Shown here: piece by piece, positions 43,033 through 51,037 of the stretch | Layout: the number at the start of each line of letters is the position of its first letter | How positions within the stretch are numbered: the first letter of the stretch is position 1 | Assembly (NCBI GenBank): GCA_947442505.1 | Contig: CANEVR010000010.1 | Location: forward strand, 1-56,441 | Direction of reading: 5' to 3' | Length of the DNA stretch: 56,441 bases | Source of the DNA: Flavobacteriales bacterium | GTDB taxonomy: Bacteria > Bacteroidota > Bacteroidia > Flavobacteriales_D > Sanyastnellaceae | Program-made: the position numbers and the translations under genes | Notes under the pieces: model-generated | Database searches by the model: none | Told to the model about the DNA's origin: nothing | The model's input: the letters and a program-made list of their open reading frames with translations, nothing else

Positions 43033-44165
43033 AATCGGTTCAATGCAATTTGATAAATGGAAAGATATTGATCAGTTATTTTCTGAACATCAAAATGGGC
43101 TGCTATGCTCCTAGCGCCATCTGAAAATTTCTTTTGTTCTTGAAAAATTTTCAAAGCACATTCGGCCATTTGATTGACATCTCCAACAGGACACAAGTAG
43201 CCCGATACGCCCTGAATATTCACCTCAGGAAGACCACCAGTATCAGAAGATACAACTGGCACACCCAAGGCCATGGCTTCCAATGCACTCAATCCAAAAC
43301 TTTCTGATTCAGAGGGCAAAATAAACAAGTCCGCACCTGCTAAAATTTCCTGAGGCTCCTTTACACTTCCCACAAAATAGATTCGCTCGTCCAGACCATT
43401 TTCTCTACTCCACTGTTCTGCCTTGTGTCGATCTGGTCCGTCACCTACCATCACCAAACGGGCAGCTGTCTTCTCCTGTATTCTTTTAAACACCTCTAGG
43501 ACATCAATCACCCTTTTCACCGGTCTAAAGTTGGAAGTATGTACACAGAGTTTTTCGGAACCAGATACAAATTCTCTGCGAACAACCTCTCGCCACTTGT
43601 CACATTCTGGCACAACTTGAATAAAATTAGGAATAACCGCAATCTCCTTTTTAATATTAAAAAATCGAAAGGTATCCGTTCTTAAACTTTCACTGACCGC
43701 TGTTATTGCATCGGAATGATTAATGGCAAACGTAATGACGGGTTTAAAAGAATCATCCTTTCCCAACAACGTAATATCAGTACCATGCAATGTCGTCACT
43801 ACAGGAATATGAATACCTTCATCCATTAAAATCTTTTTGGCCATATAAGCCGCTGATGCATGAGGAATGGCATAATGCACGTGCAGCACATCCAAATGTT
43901 CATACTTGACCACATCAACCATTTTACTGGCCAATACCAATTCATAAGGAGGATAAACAAATAATGGATATTCACTCACATTCACCTCATGAAAGCGAAT
44001 GTTCTTATTCACGCCTGTCAATCTCACCGGTTGAGAATAGGTAATGAAATGTACTTGATGCCCTCTATTGGCTAGTGCAATGCCCAACTCTGTTGCTACT
44101 ACTCCACTGCCGCCATAAGTGGGATATCCCACCATACCAATACGCAAAGGCTCTTCAACTTTCAT
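43029..44165 (-). CDS. bshA: N-acetyl-alpha-D-glucosaminyl L-malate synthase
   Basis: BshA (378 aa) is the GT4 glycosyltransferase that joins GlcNAc from UDP-GlcNAc to L-malate in the first step of bacillithiol synthesis. The start RIGMVGYPTYGGSGVVATELG is the BshA signature, followed by HVHYAIPHASAAYMAK, TTLHGTDITLLG, CVHTSNFRPVKRV and the donor site SESESFGLSALEAMALGVPVV. bshB and bshC are not in the window, as is usual for scattered Bacteroidota bsh genes. It starts 27 bases after the GH3 fusion gene. Confidence 0.93.
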   Translation of the reverse strand: MKVEEPLRIGMVGYPTYGGSGVVATELGIALANRGHQVHFITYSQPVRLTGVNKNIRFHEVNVSEYPLFVYPPYELVLASKMVDVVKYEHLDVLHVHYAIPHASAAYMAKKILMDEGIHIPVVTTLHGTDITLLGKDDSFKPVITFAINHSDAITAVSESLRTDTFRFFNIKKEIAVIPNFIQVVPECDKWREVVRREFVSGSEKLCVHTSNFRPVKRVIDVLEVFKRIQEKTAARLVMVGDGPDRHKAEQWSRENGLDERIYFVGSVKEPQEILAGADLFILPSESESFGLSALEAMALGVPVVSSDTGGLPEVNIQGVSGYLCPVGDVNQMAECALKIFQEQKKFSDGARSIAAHFDVQKITDQYLSIYQIALNRL

Positions 44166-44192
44166 GGAAACAAAGTTACAACACGTCAGCCA

Positions 44193-47100
44193 TCAGCGGA
44201 ACAACTGATTGTACACTTCCGTCTGAATCTTGGTTCTGTAATTCCCTTGAATCAACTTTTTGTTATCCGCGCTTGGATGTATTCTGTTGCTTAAAAAGAC
44301 AAAAACCAAATCATGTTCAGGATCCACCCATCCCATGGTCCCTGTAAATCCTGTATGCCCAAAACTACCATCTGAAACCAATTCAGATGCGCTGCCACCA
44401 GTGGTTCCTTTTAATGGTGGTTTATCCAATACCAATCCACGTCTATTACCTGCCAAGTGCCGTTGATTAAACAAATCCACCGTCTCTGAACGAATGAACT
44501 GTTTACCCCGAAAGTTTCCCTTTCCATTCAACAATTGAAGAACTGCTGCCAGGTCATAGGCGTCTGAAAACAAACCAGCATGTCCTGCCACACCACACAT
44601 AAGGGCTGCCGTCTCATCATGAACATAGCCACGAATCATTTGACGCCTAAAAACAGTATCATTCTCTGTTGGTGCAATTCGACTTAGATCCAATCTTTCC
44701 AATGGAAGGTAGCCTAGTGTGCTCAATCCCATGGGATGATAAAAGTTCTCGTTTAAAAAATCAGTCCAAGACTTACCCGTCTTCGATTCGACAAACTCCT
44801 TTACGAAAAAATAGCCAAGATCACTGTATTCATATTGTGCAGGCAATTTCAGTGGCGTTTCAAGAATCTTCCCTCTGATTGCACCAACGATACAATTATC
44901 AGAGAACAAACTATCGGCCACAACCCTGTCGCTACTGTCTCTTCTATCCTTGTGCCAAACAGCTGAATTAAAAACGCCGGCAAAGGGAATAAAGTTTTTC
45001 AGTCCCGCTTGATGGGAGAGCAAATCCTTCCATTTGATTTTTGCATATGGTGATTTCCTTGGAAAAGTAAGACTTTCCCCAAGTGTTGATTCCATGTTCC
45101 AGTACCCGTGATCATACATCCACATCATGGCCAAGGCCGACGCAGACATTTTTGTAATAGAAGCCAAATCGTAGACGCTGTTCAACTGCACCGGACTTCC
45201 ATGCTGACAATCCAAATAGCCGTAGGCATGATCGTAAACAATTTCACCACCTCGAGCAACCAATAATCGGCAACCTGGAAAGGCCCCTTCCATCAAACCA
45301 GCGTTAACCAAAGAATCAACGCGATTCCATTGGTAACGATATTGGAAACTATTGCTTTCTTGCTCCACTTGAAACATGTTCTCCAAATACTCTTTGTTCT
45401 TGGGCACAACAATATTTCGAGATTTAATCAACCGCAATTGCTCTGGTGAACTATAAACAGATTTTGACAACACATTCCATTTTGGAAGTTGAACACCATC
45501 CCCACATCTCCACATGGAACCTACACTCACAGGTAATTTCCCGGTGAATGATCTTGCACCTGAAATGGCTTCCATCATCACATGTTGGGTCAATTCATCA
45601 TCTTGATATCCCGTGGCAATCAGATCAAAATTCAAAACATCCTTTTCATTTCCTATGGCGTAAGGATTTGAAAAAAGCAAAAGCATTTTGTTCTTTTCAT
45701 TGTTCCAATTTGAAATCCAATTCAACCAATAAGGTGACACACTAAAATTTTTAGATGCTTTGCTCGACGTATTTACAAAGGCAAATCCAACCAAATCATA
45801 TGCATTGAGCAAAGACAATAACACCTGAGCTGTATCTTTCCATGTCGAGTCAATATCACGTGGCCAAAAATGAAAATCAACCTGATTCAAAACCTTCGAA
45901 GAGGCCACCAGTTGACAGGTTGAATCACCGCCAATAATCACGAGAACTTTCTTAGACAATGGGTCTCGCCAAGCTTTCAATGCAGTTGAATCCGTCTTCA
46001 TGAGCGTTAGCGCCCCTGCATTAACGTCCTGATAAATTTGAAGTGCTTGAGGCTGACCCAAATCTTCCATGACGTTGTCTTTTTTCAAATGCACTCCTCC
46101 ACTTAATCCACACCACTCTTTGCTTTGTAGAATTTTATAACAACTTTCATCAATACGATCCATTGACAATTCTCCACTGGCCAATTTGGCTTTGATGGCT
46201 TCTATGGCCTTTGGGATGTTTGATGGGAAAAGTAAAATATCATTTCCTGCTTGGATGGCCATTACTTCCATTTCACCTGGCTTAAAATGCTTGGCTACAC
46301 CCTGCATGTTCAACGCGTCGGTAACAATGAGACCTTTAAAACCCATTTGCTCTTTCAACAAATCTTGAATCAATGCTGAAGAGAGCGATGCCGGAATCCC
46401 TGGTCTATTTTCATAAGCAGGCACATACAAATGACCCGTCATGATACTGGACAATCCTTGCTGAATCAATGGGGGATAGGGATAGAGTTCCAAGCTATCC
46501 AGCCGCTCCTTTGAAAACGGAATCACCGGCATATCTTCATGGCTATCTGTATCCGTATCACCATGACCGGGAAAATGTTTGGCACATGCTAAAATATGAT
46601 TCTCTTGCAAGCCTTCCATAAAAGCCTCACTGGCCTTCAACACACCGACTCTATCCTCCCCAAAAGAGCGATTGCTAATGACAGGATTTCTGGGATTGTT
46701 ATTGATATCCACAACTGGCGAAAAACTAAAATGAACACCCAATCGTTTCAATTGTCTGGCTGTCTCTGCAGCATAGTCTTTGACAATTTTCATATCAGAA
46801 AGGGCGCCCAATGTCATTTGACGCGGATAGAGAATGGTGGAATCCAAGCGCATGCTCAAGCCCCACTCGGCATCCATTCCAATGAGCAAAGGAATGTTGG
46901 ACATGTCTTGGTACCGCTGTGTAAATTTCAATTGATTCTGCGGACCACCTTGAAAGAAAATGATGCCCCCCACTCCGTATTTCGAAATCCAATCCACCAT
47001 CTGCTTGTCATTGAAATACATGTGCTTGGGATCGCTCCATGCGGGAACCATGAAGAGCTGACCAATTTTCTGGTCCAAAGTAAGTGTGCTAAATACCGAA

Positions 47101-47201
47101 TCAGCCCACGGTGTTAAAGCACGCGTAAATACGGGCTGGGCTTTTACTCCTGCACAAATCGCTACAAAAAAATACAATCCTAGAAAAATCCTTCTCATCA
47201 A
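44193..47201 (-). CDS. GH3 beta-N-acetylhexosaminidase fused to a beta-lactamase-fold serine hydrolase
   Basis: A 1002-aa exported two-enzyme protein (signal peptide MMRRIFLGLYFFVAICAGVKAQ). Residues about 30-370 are a NagZ-like GH3 domain, with the catalytic His/Asp-bearing KHFPGHGDTDTDSHEDMP near 207-225 and GLIVTDALNMQGV with the nucleophile aspartate. A GH3 C-terminal sandwich follows (about 380-580). From about 620 there is a class C beta-lactamase/D,D-peptidase fold with the serine motif SITK (about 680), YSDLGYFF for the tyrosine motif and HTGFTG in place of KTG. Both halves fit peptidoglycan turnover or recycling in the periplasm. It is followed by bshA on the same strand. Confidence 0.92.
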   Translation of the reverse strand: MMRRIFLGLYFFVAICAGVKAQPVFTRALTPWADSVFSTLTLDQKIGQLFMVPAWSDPKHMYFNDKQMVDWISKYGVGGIIFFQGGPQNQLKFTQRYQDMSNIPLLIGMDAEWGLSMRLDSTILYPRQMTLGALSDMKIVKDYAAETARQLKRLGVHFSFSPVVDINNNPRNPVISNRSFGEDRVGVLKASEAFMEGLQENHILACAKHFPGHGDTDTDSHEDMPVIPFSKERLDSLELYPYPPLIQQGLSSIMTGHLYVPAYENRPGIPASLSSALIQDLLKEQMGFKGLIVTDALNMQGVAKHFKPGEMEVMAIQAGNDILLFPSNIPKAIEAIKAKLASGELSMDRIDESCYKILQSKEWCGLSGGVHLKKDNVMEDLGQPQALQIYQDVNAGALTLMKTDSTALKAWRDPLSKKVLVIIGGDSTCQLVASSKVLNQVDFHFWPRDIDSTWKDTAQVLLSLLNAYDLVGFAFVNTSSKASKNFSVSPYWLNWISNWNNEKNKMLLLFSNPYAIGNEKDVLNFDLIATGYQDDELTQHVMMEAISGARSFTGKLPVSVGSMWRCGDGVQLPKWNVLSKSVYSSPEQLRLIKSRNIVVPKNKEYLENMFQVEQESNSFQYRYQWNRVDSLVNAGLMEGAFPGCRLLVARGGEIVYDHAYGYLDCQHGSPVQLNSVYDLASITKMSASALAMMWMYDHGYWNMESTLGESLTFPRKSPYAKIKWKDLLSHQAGLKNFIPFAGVFNSAVWHKDRRDSSDRVVADSLFSDNCIVGAIRGKILETPLKLPAQYEYSDLGYFFVKEFVESKTGKSWTDFLNENFYHPMGLSTLGYLPLERLDLSRIAPTENDTVFRRQMIRGYVHDETAALMCGVAGHAGLFSDAYDLAAVLQLLNGKGNFRGKQFIRSETVDLFNQRHLAGNRRGLVLDKPPLKGTTGGSASELVSDGSFGHTGFTGTMGWVDPEHDLVFVFLSNRIHPSADNKKLIQGNYRTKIQTEVYNQLFR

Positions 47202-47273
47202 CCGCCAAGTTAAAGACGAAGAGGATAGCCATAAAAATGGTTATGCAAATATCGCAAACAAAGATTTGTTGAA

Positions 47274-47969
47274 TTACTGTTCGATTCTCTTAACGGCCTG
47301 GGCCATGACAAACTCAAACTGTTCATCAATGGTGAGGTTGGAATTGTCCACTACTACTGCATCTTCAGCTTGACGCAATGGATCAATTTCTCTTGTTGTG
47401 TCAATCAAATCACGGTTGGTGATGTTGCTTTTAATCTCTTCCAATGAAACGTCCAAACCAGCTGCAATCAATTCATCATATCGTCTTTTGGAACGAACAT
47501 CTGCATCAGCCATCATAAAGATCTTCAATTCAGCATCAGGCATCACAACCGTTCCTATATCTCTACCGTCCATCACGACACCTTTGGATTCTGCCAAACG
47601 TTTCTGCAATCGAACCAATTTCACCCTAACTTCCCTTACAGCACTAATCAAAGAAACATGATTGGAAACTTGAATAGACCTAATCTCTCTCTCGACATTC
47701 ACGCCATTCAAATAAATCTCCTGCTCGCCTGAATCGGTGTTGTATTTAAATGAAACCACCACGTGATCCAACAAGCGAATCAACATAGGCTCATCTATGG
47801 TTTGGTCTTTTTTGATGCAATTGTTCTGAAGGGCAAACAAAGTAATCGCCCTATACATTGCACCTGTATCGACATAAAAATAATAGAGAGCCTTGGCAAC
47901 TGCTTTGGCAATGGTACTTTTCCCGCAGGAAGAGTATCCGTCTATGGCTATATTTATCTTCTTTCTCAC
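47274..47969 (-). CDS. cmk: Cytidylate kinase
   Basis: A 231-aa CMP/dCMP kinase that makes CDP from CMP. The P-loop IDGYSSCGKST, YVDTGAMYRAITL (CMP site), SLISAVREVRVKLVRLQKRLAE, VMDGRDIGTVVMPDAELKIFM and DTTREIDPLRQAEDAVVVDNS are all in order. Typical long-type Cmk length. It lies between htrA and the GH3 fusion; a hairpin separates it from htrA, and 72 bases without a clear signal separate it from the GH3 gene. Confidence 0.95.
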   Translation of the reverse strand: MRKKINIAIDGYSSCGKSTIAKAVAKALYYFYVDTGAMYRAITLFALQNNCIKKDQTIDEPMLIRLLDHVVVSFKYNTDSGEQEIYLNGVNVEREIRSIQVSNHVSLISAVREVRVKLVRLQKRLAESKGVVMDGRDIGTVVMPDAELKIFMMADADVRSKRRYDELIAAGLDVSLEEIKSNITNRDLIDTTREIDPLRQAEDAVVVDNSNLTIDEQFEFVMAQAVKRIEQ

Positions 47970-47976
47970 TGGTGTC

Positions 47977-48013
47977 GAAAATACAACAGGTATTTCAAAC
48001 CCGTTGTATTTTC
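47977..48013 (-). terminator. Inverted repeat, probable terminator after htrA
   Basis: GAAAATACAAC (47977-47987) and GTTGTATTTTC (48003-48013) form a perfect 11-bp stem with a 15-base loop. Read on the minus strand, the descending arm ends in TATTTTC and so gives a moderate T-rich end just past the htrA stop. It lies 8 bases before the cmk start and could equally be a cmk leader element. Confidence 0.6.
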
Positions 48014-48029
48014 AAGAAAGAAATTTTAA

Positions 48030-49481
48030 TTACAATCCAAAACCATAATAAGCTCTGGTACCGTTGGGGTAAACGCCCTCAATCATGATACCTTCCCCTT
48101 TGCTCTTGGACCCCAATGCACGATTCAAATCTTCAGGGGTTTCAACCATTTCTTCGTCCACCTTGGTAATGATAAAACCTGGCTGAATACCTGCCGCTTT
48201 CAACTTACCGGGGCTAATCGATTTTATTTTTGCGCCACCTTTGATGCGCAATTTCATTTTCTCTTCGTTAGAAACAGGGCCAAAATCAGCGCCCAGCGAA
48301 CTCACATTGGCTGCTGCTTCTGCTTCAAAATTGCTCAACTCCGCTTTACCGCTTCTGTTCTTGAGGGCAACCGTAATCTCTTGCCACTTGTTGTTTCTCC
48401 ACACACCCAATTTAACTTTATCGCCAGGGCGATATTTGGCTACTTGTTCTTGCAATTGTGGCACATTCTTAACCGGACGGTCTCCCACCTTCAGAATAAC
48501 ATCACCCTCTTTGATTTCAGTATCATTAGCCGTTACTCCATTGACCAAAATTCCGGCTACTTCATTCAATCCTTTGTCCTTGGCAATTTCCTCGGAAACT
48601 TCTGAAATTTTGACCCCAATGAAAGCGCGCTGCACACGACCAAACTCAATGATATCATTCGCCACTTTTCTTGCGATAGTAGTAGGAACGGCAAAAGAAT
48701 AACCCGAGAAAACACCTGTGCGAGAAGCAATGGCGGTATTGATTCCCACCAATTCACCTTTGGCATTGACCAAAGCACCTCCACTATTTCCAGGATTCAC
48801 AGCAGCATCTGTTTGAATAAAAGACTCTACTGGAAAGATTTCCTCCGAACCATTGTTTCGGTTACCTATCAAATTAATATTTCTCGCTTTTGCACTCACG
48901 ATACCCGCAGTTACTGTTGAAGTCAACTCGAATGGATTACCAACGGCCAATACCCACTCGCCTACTTTAACGTCCTCACTATTGCCCCAATTGATGGCTG
49001 GTAAGTTATCCTCATCAATTTTAATCACTGCGATATCGGTACTGGGATCCCGACCAACCAATTCGGCTGTGTAATTCTTGTTGTTATTTAAGGTAACAAT
49101 CAATTTCTGTGCTCCCTCTACCACGTGGTTGTTGGTGATGATGTAACCATCGTTGGAAATAATCACTCCACTTCCCGTGCCTTGCTGCACCTGAGGTTGT
49201 TGTTGGTACCCAAAAAAATCAAACCATGGATTGTACGCTGGACTCACTGTACTTTCCGTCTTGACGTGAACAACGCAATTGACCGAACGATCTGCTGCGC
49301 CAACAAAGTCCGTATTCATATCACCAGGCAAACCGCCAGCATAGGACACCTGATGGGTAGGAAGTGAGCCATTCAAAGCCGATAAATTGGGATTGCTCCA
49401 TTGTATCACTGCACTTCCGATAAGCGCAACGCCCCCTCCGAGCAACGCTGCACTAGACAATAACCACCAATTCTGTTTCAT
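48030..49481 (-). CDS. degP: Periplasmic serine protease/chaperone, HtrA/DegP family
   Basis: A 483-aa HtrA protease with an N-terminal membrane helix or signal (WWLLSSAALLGGGVALIGSAV). The catalytic triad is H119 (TNNHVVEGA), D149 (STDIAVIKID) and S233 (NPGNSGGALVNA). Two PDZ domains follow (about 290-385 with AFIGVKISEVSEEIAKDKGL, and 395-483 with IKSISPGKLKAAGIQPGFIITKV). It acts in periplasmic protein quality control. A longer reading from 49538 adds 19 residues; I use MKQNWWLLSS. The DegP name is used in the broad family sense. Confidence 0.92.
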   Translation of the reverse strand: MKQNWWLLSSAALLGGGVALIGSAVIQWSNPNLSALNGSLPTHQVSYAGGLPGDMNTDFVGAADRSVNCVVHVKTESTVSPAYNPWFDFFGYQQQPQVQQGTGSGVIISNDGYIITNNHVVEGAQKLIVTLNNNKNYTAELVGRDPSTDIAVIKIDEDNLPAINWGNSEDVKVGEWVLAVGNPFELTSTVTAGIVSAKARNINLIGNRNNGSEEIFPVESFIQTDAAVNPGNSGGALVNAKGELVGINTAIASRTGVFSGYSFAVPTTIARKVANDIIEFGRVQRAFIGVKISEVSEEIAKDKGLNEVAGILVNGVTANDTEIKEGDVILKVGDRPVKNVPQLQEQVAKYRPGDKVKLGVWRNNKWQEITVALKNRSGKAELSNFEAEAAANVSSLGADFGPVSNEEKMKLRIKGGAKIKSISPGKLKAAGIQPGFIITKVDEEMVETPEDLNRALGSKSKGEGIMIEGVYPNGTRAYYGFGL

Positions 49482-49569
49482 TTGCAATACAATTTTATGA
49501 TTCAAAATTACAACCGAAAAAGGATAAACTTGTTGCATCGAAAATTTGAAGAAATGTTAATGCGTTCAC

Positions 49570-49598
49570 TTGTTGGAGGTCTCAGCGCCTTACCTTTG
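49570..49598 (+). promoter_or_regulatory. Promoter of the DUF4249 lipoprotein gene
   Basis: TTG at 49570-49572, an 18-base spacer and TACCTTTG at 49591-49598 fit the Bacteroidota consensus exactly. Only 4 bases separate it from the GTG start at 49603, so the transcript probably begins at or next to the start codon. Confidence 0.65.
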
Positions 49599-49602
49599 AA
49601 TC

Positions 49603-50586
49603 GTGAAAAAATTCAGTCTGTTCATTTGCATCCTCGCCAGTTGGTTCCTCATGGCCTGCGAAAAAGAAATCACCGTCGATTTGCCGGAAACAGAAGCCTT
49701 ATTGGTTGTTGAAGGAACCATTGAAAATGGTTTACCGCCCATTATTTTTCTCAGCCAATCACAAGGTTATTTCGACCCTATCAATGCTGAAACACTTCAA
49801 AACTTTTATCTCTGCGATGCCAAAGTCACTTTAACCGTGGATGGAAATACCGATACGCTCATCAACATCAACGCGGCAAGCCTTACTCCTGAGCAATTAG
49901 AGCAAGTAGCTGATTTAATAGGTATTCCAGCTGAACAAATTGCCGCCAATAATTTTTGTGCATACACCTCGCTCAATCCCAACTTTTGGGGACAACCCAA
50001 CAAAGTGTATAACCTTAAAGTAGTGCACCAAGGTAGAACAGTAACAGCAACCACCAAACTCAACACGCCCATCCCTTTGGATAGTCTATGGTTTGACATC
50101 CCTTCCGGAAATCCAGCTGACTCATTGGGCTTTTTGTATGCTAATTTAACGGACCCTGATACTTTAGGCAATTGCTACCGATGGGCCGCCAAGCGCATCA
50201 ATCGATATACCAACGCTCCTGCAGATCAAGCAGATTTGATTGGAAAGCCCAAGGATGCCGATTTTATATATCCTTTTAATTCAGTGACAGACGACGCCTT
50301 CTTCAACGGATTAAATTTTGATTTTTCTTACTACCGTGGGAGAGAATTAAATTCAGAAAAATTCGATGACACCAATGACGAGGCCGGTTACTACAAAGTG
50401 GGTGATACGGTTGTTGTAAAAGGTCAAGTCATTGACTACCCCAGTTTCCAGTTCATTTTTGATTTTGAGAATCAAGGTGGTGGCCCATTTGCATTGCCTT
50501 ACAACTTGAGATCCAATGTCAAAGGTGGTTTGGGCGCATTCATCGCCTACGGTTCATTGCTCGACACAGTGATTTGCGTGAAGTGA
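49603..50586 (+). CDS. DUF4249-family lipoprotein (GTG start)
   Basis: A 327-aa outer-membrane-type lipoprotein. The signal MKKFSLFICILASWFLMAC ends in a lipobox cysteine at residue 19, followed by EKEITVDLPETEALLVVEGTIENG, the DUF4249 opening seen in many Bacteroidota. Such proteins are often encoded beside TonB receptors; none is adjacent here. Body is beta-rich with DAKVTLTVDGNTDTL and a long loop. Function unknown. The GTG is the only start that keeps the signal peptide, since the next ATG is two codons before the cysteine. Confidence 0.88.
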   Translation: MKKFSLFICILASWFLMACEKEITVDLPETEALLVVEGTIENGLPPIIFLSQSQGYFDPINAETLQNFYLCDAKVTLTVDGNTDTLININAASLTPEQLEQVADLIGIPAEQIAANNFCAYTSLNPNFWGQPNKVYNLKVVHQGRTVTATTKLNTPIPLDSLWFDIPSGNPADSLGFLYANLTDPDTLGNCYRWAAKRINRYTNAPADQADLIGKPKDADFIYPFNSVTDDAFFNGLNFDFSYYRGRELNSEKFDDTNDEAGYYKVGDTVVVKGQVIDYPSFQFIFDFENQGGGPFALPYNLRSNVKGGLGAFIAYGSLLDTVICVK

Positions 50587-50619
50587 TTTGAATCACACAG
50601 ATTCGCGCTTCGCACACCC

Positions 50620-50627
50620 TACCTTTG
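50620..50627 (+). promoter_or_regulatory. -7 element of the DUF983 gene
   Basis: TACCTTTG, exact -7 consensus, 20 bases before the ATG at 50648. The -33 region has no TTG at the right distance (ATTCG instead). Confidence 0.52.
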
Positions 50628-50647
50628 CCCCGAAATTCAAATTAAAC

Positions 50648-51037
50648 ATGAACACTTTTATCTCAGCCATTACTTTTAAATGTCCCGCCTGCCACCAGGA
50701 AAGTCTTTACGAAAATCCTGCTTTGTATACTTTAAAAGATTTGAGCAAAAACAAAAAGTGTTGCAATAATTGCGGTGCAGATTTTCAACCTGAGCCAGGT
50801 TTTTATTTCGGTGCGGCTTATGTCTCCTGGGGGTTAACAGTAGCTACTTGGGTAGCAGTATTGGTCGCTTTAAAATGTTTCGATTGGTGGGGATGGATGG
50901 AATTTGGTTTCTTGACTCACCCTGTAACTTTCCTCTTTTCAGGCATTGGCACGAGCTTGGTCCTTTTCCCGTATATGTTTCGATTATCTAGAAGCATTTG
51001 GGCCCATTTTTTCATTGCTGAGAAAACGGAAGAATAA
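50648..51037 (+). CDS. DUF983-family membrane protein with zinc-ribbon N terminus
   Basis: A 129-aa protein of the DUF983 family. The N-terminal half has paired cysteines, CPACHQESLYENPALY and KCCNNCGADFQPEPGFYFGAAYVSWG, likely a zinc ribbon, then two transmembrane helices (about residues 55-75 and 90-115). Function unknown in the family. The upstream TTG-start reading (50588) runs through the promoter and is rejected. Its stop codon abuts the stop codon of the convergent ABC transporter with no bases between. Confidence 0.88.
   Translation: MNTFISAITFKCPACHQESLYENPALYTLKDLSKNKKCCNNCGADFQPEPGFYFGAAYVSWGLTVATWVAVLVALKCFDWWGWMEFGFLTHPVTFLFSGIGTSLVLFPYMFRLSRSIWAHFFIAEKTEE

Noticed and set aside
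46596-47117. 173-aa plus-strand frame opposite the GH3 domain
   Set aside because: Antisense to the conserved catalytic region of the GH3 fusion, with no start signal or motif.
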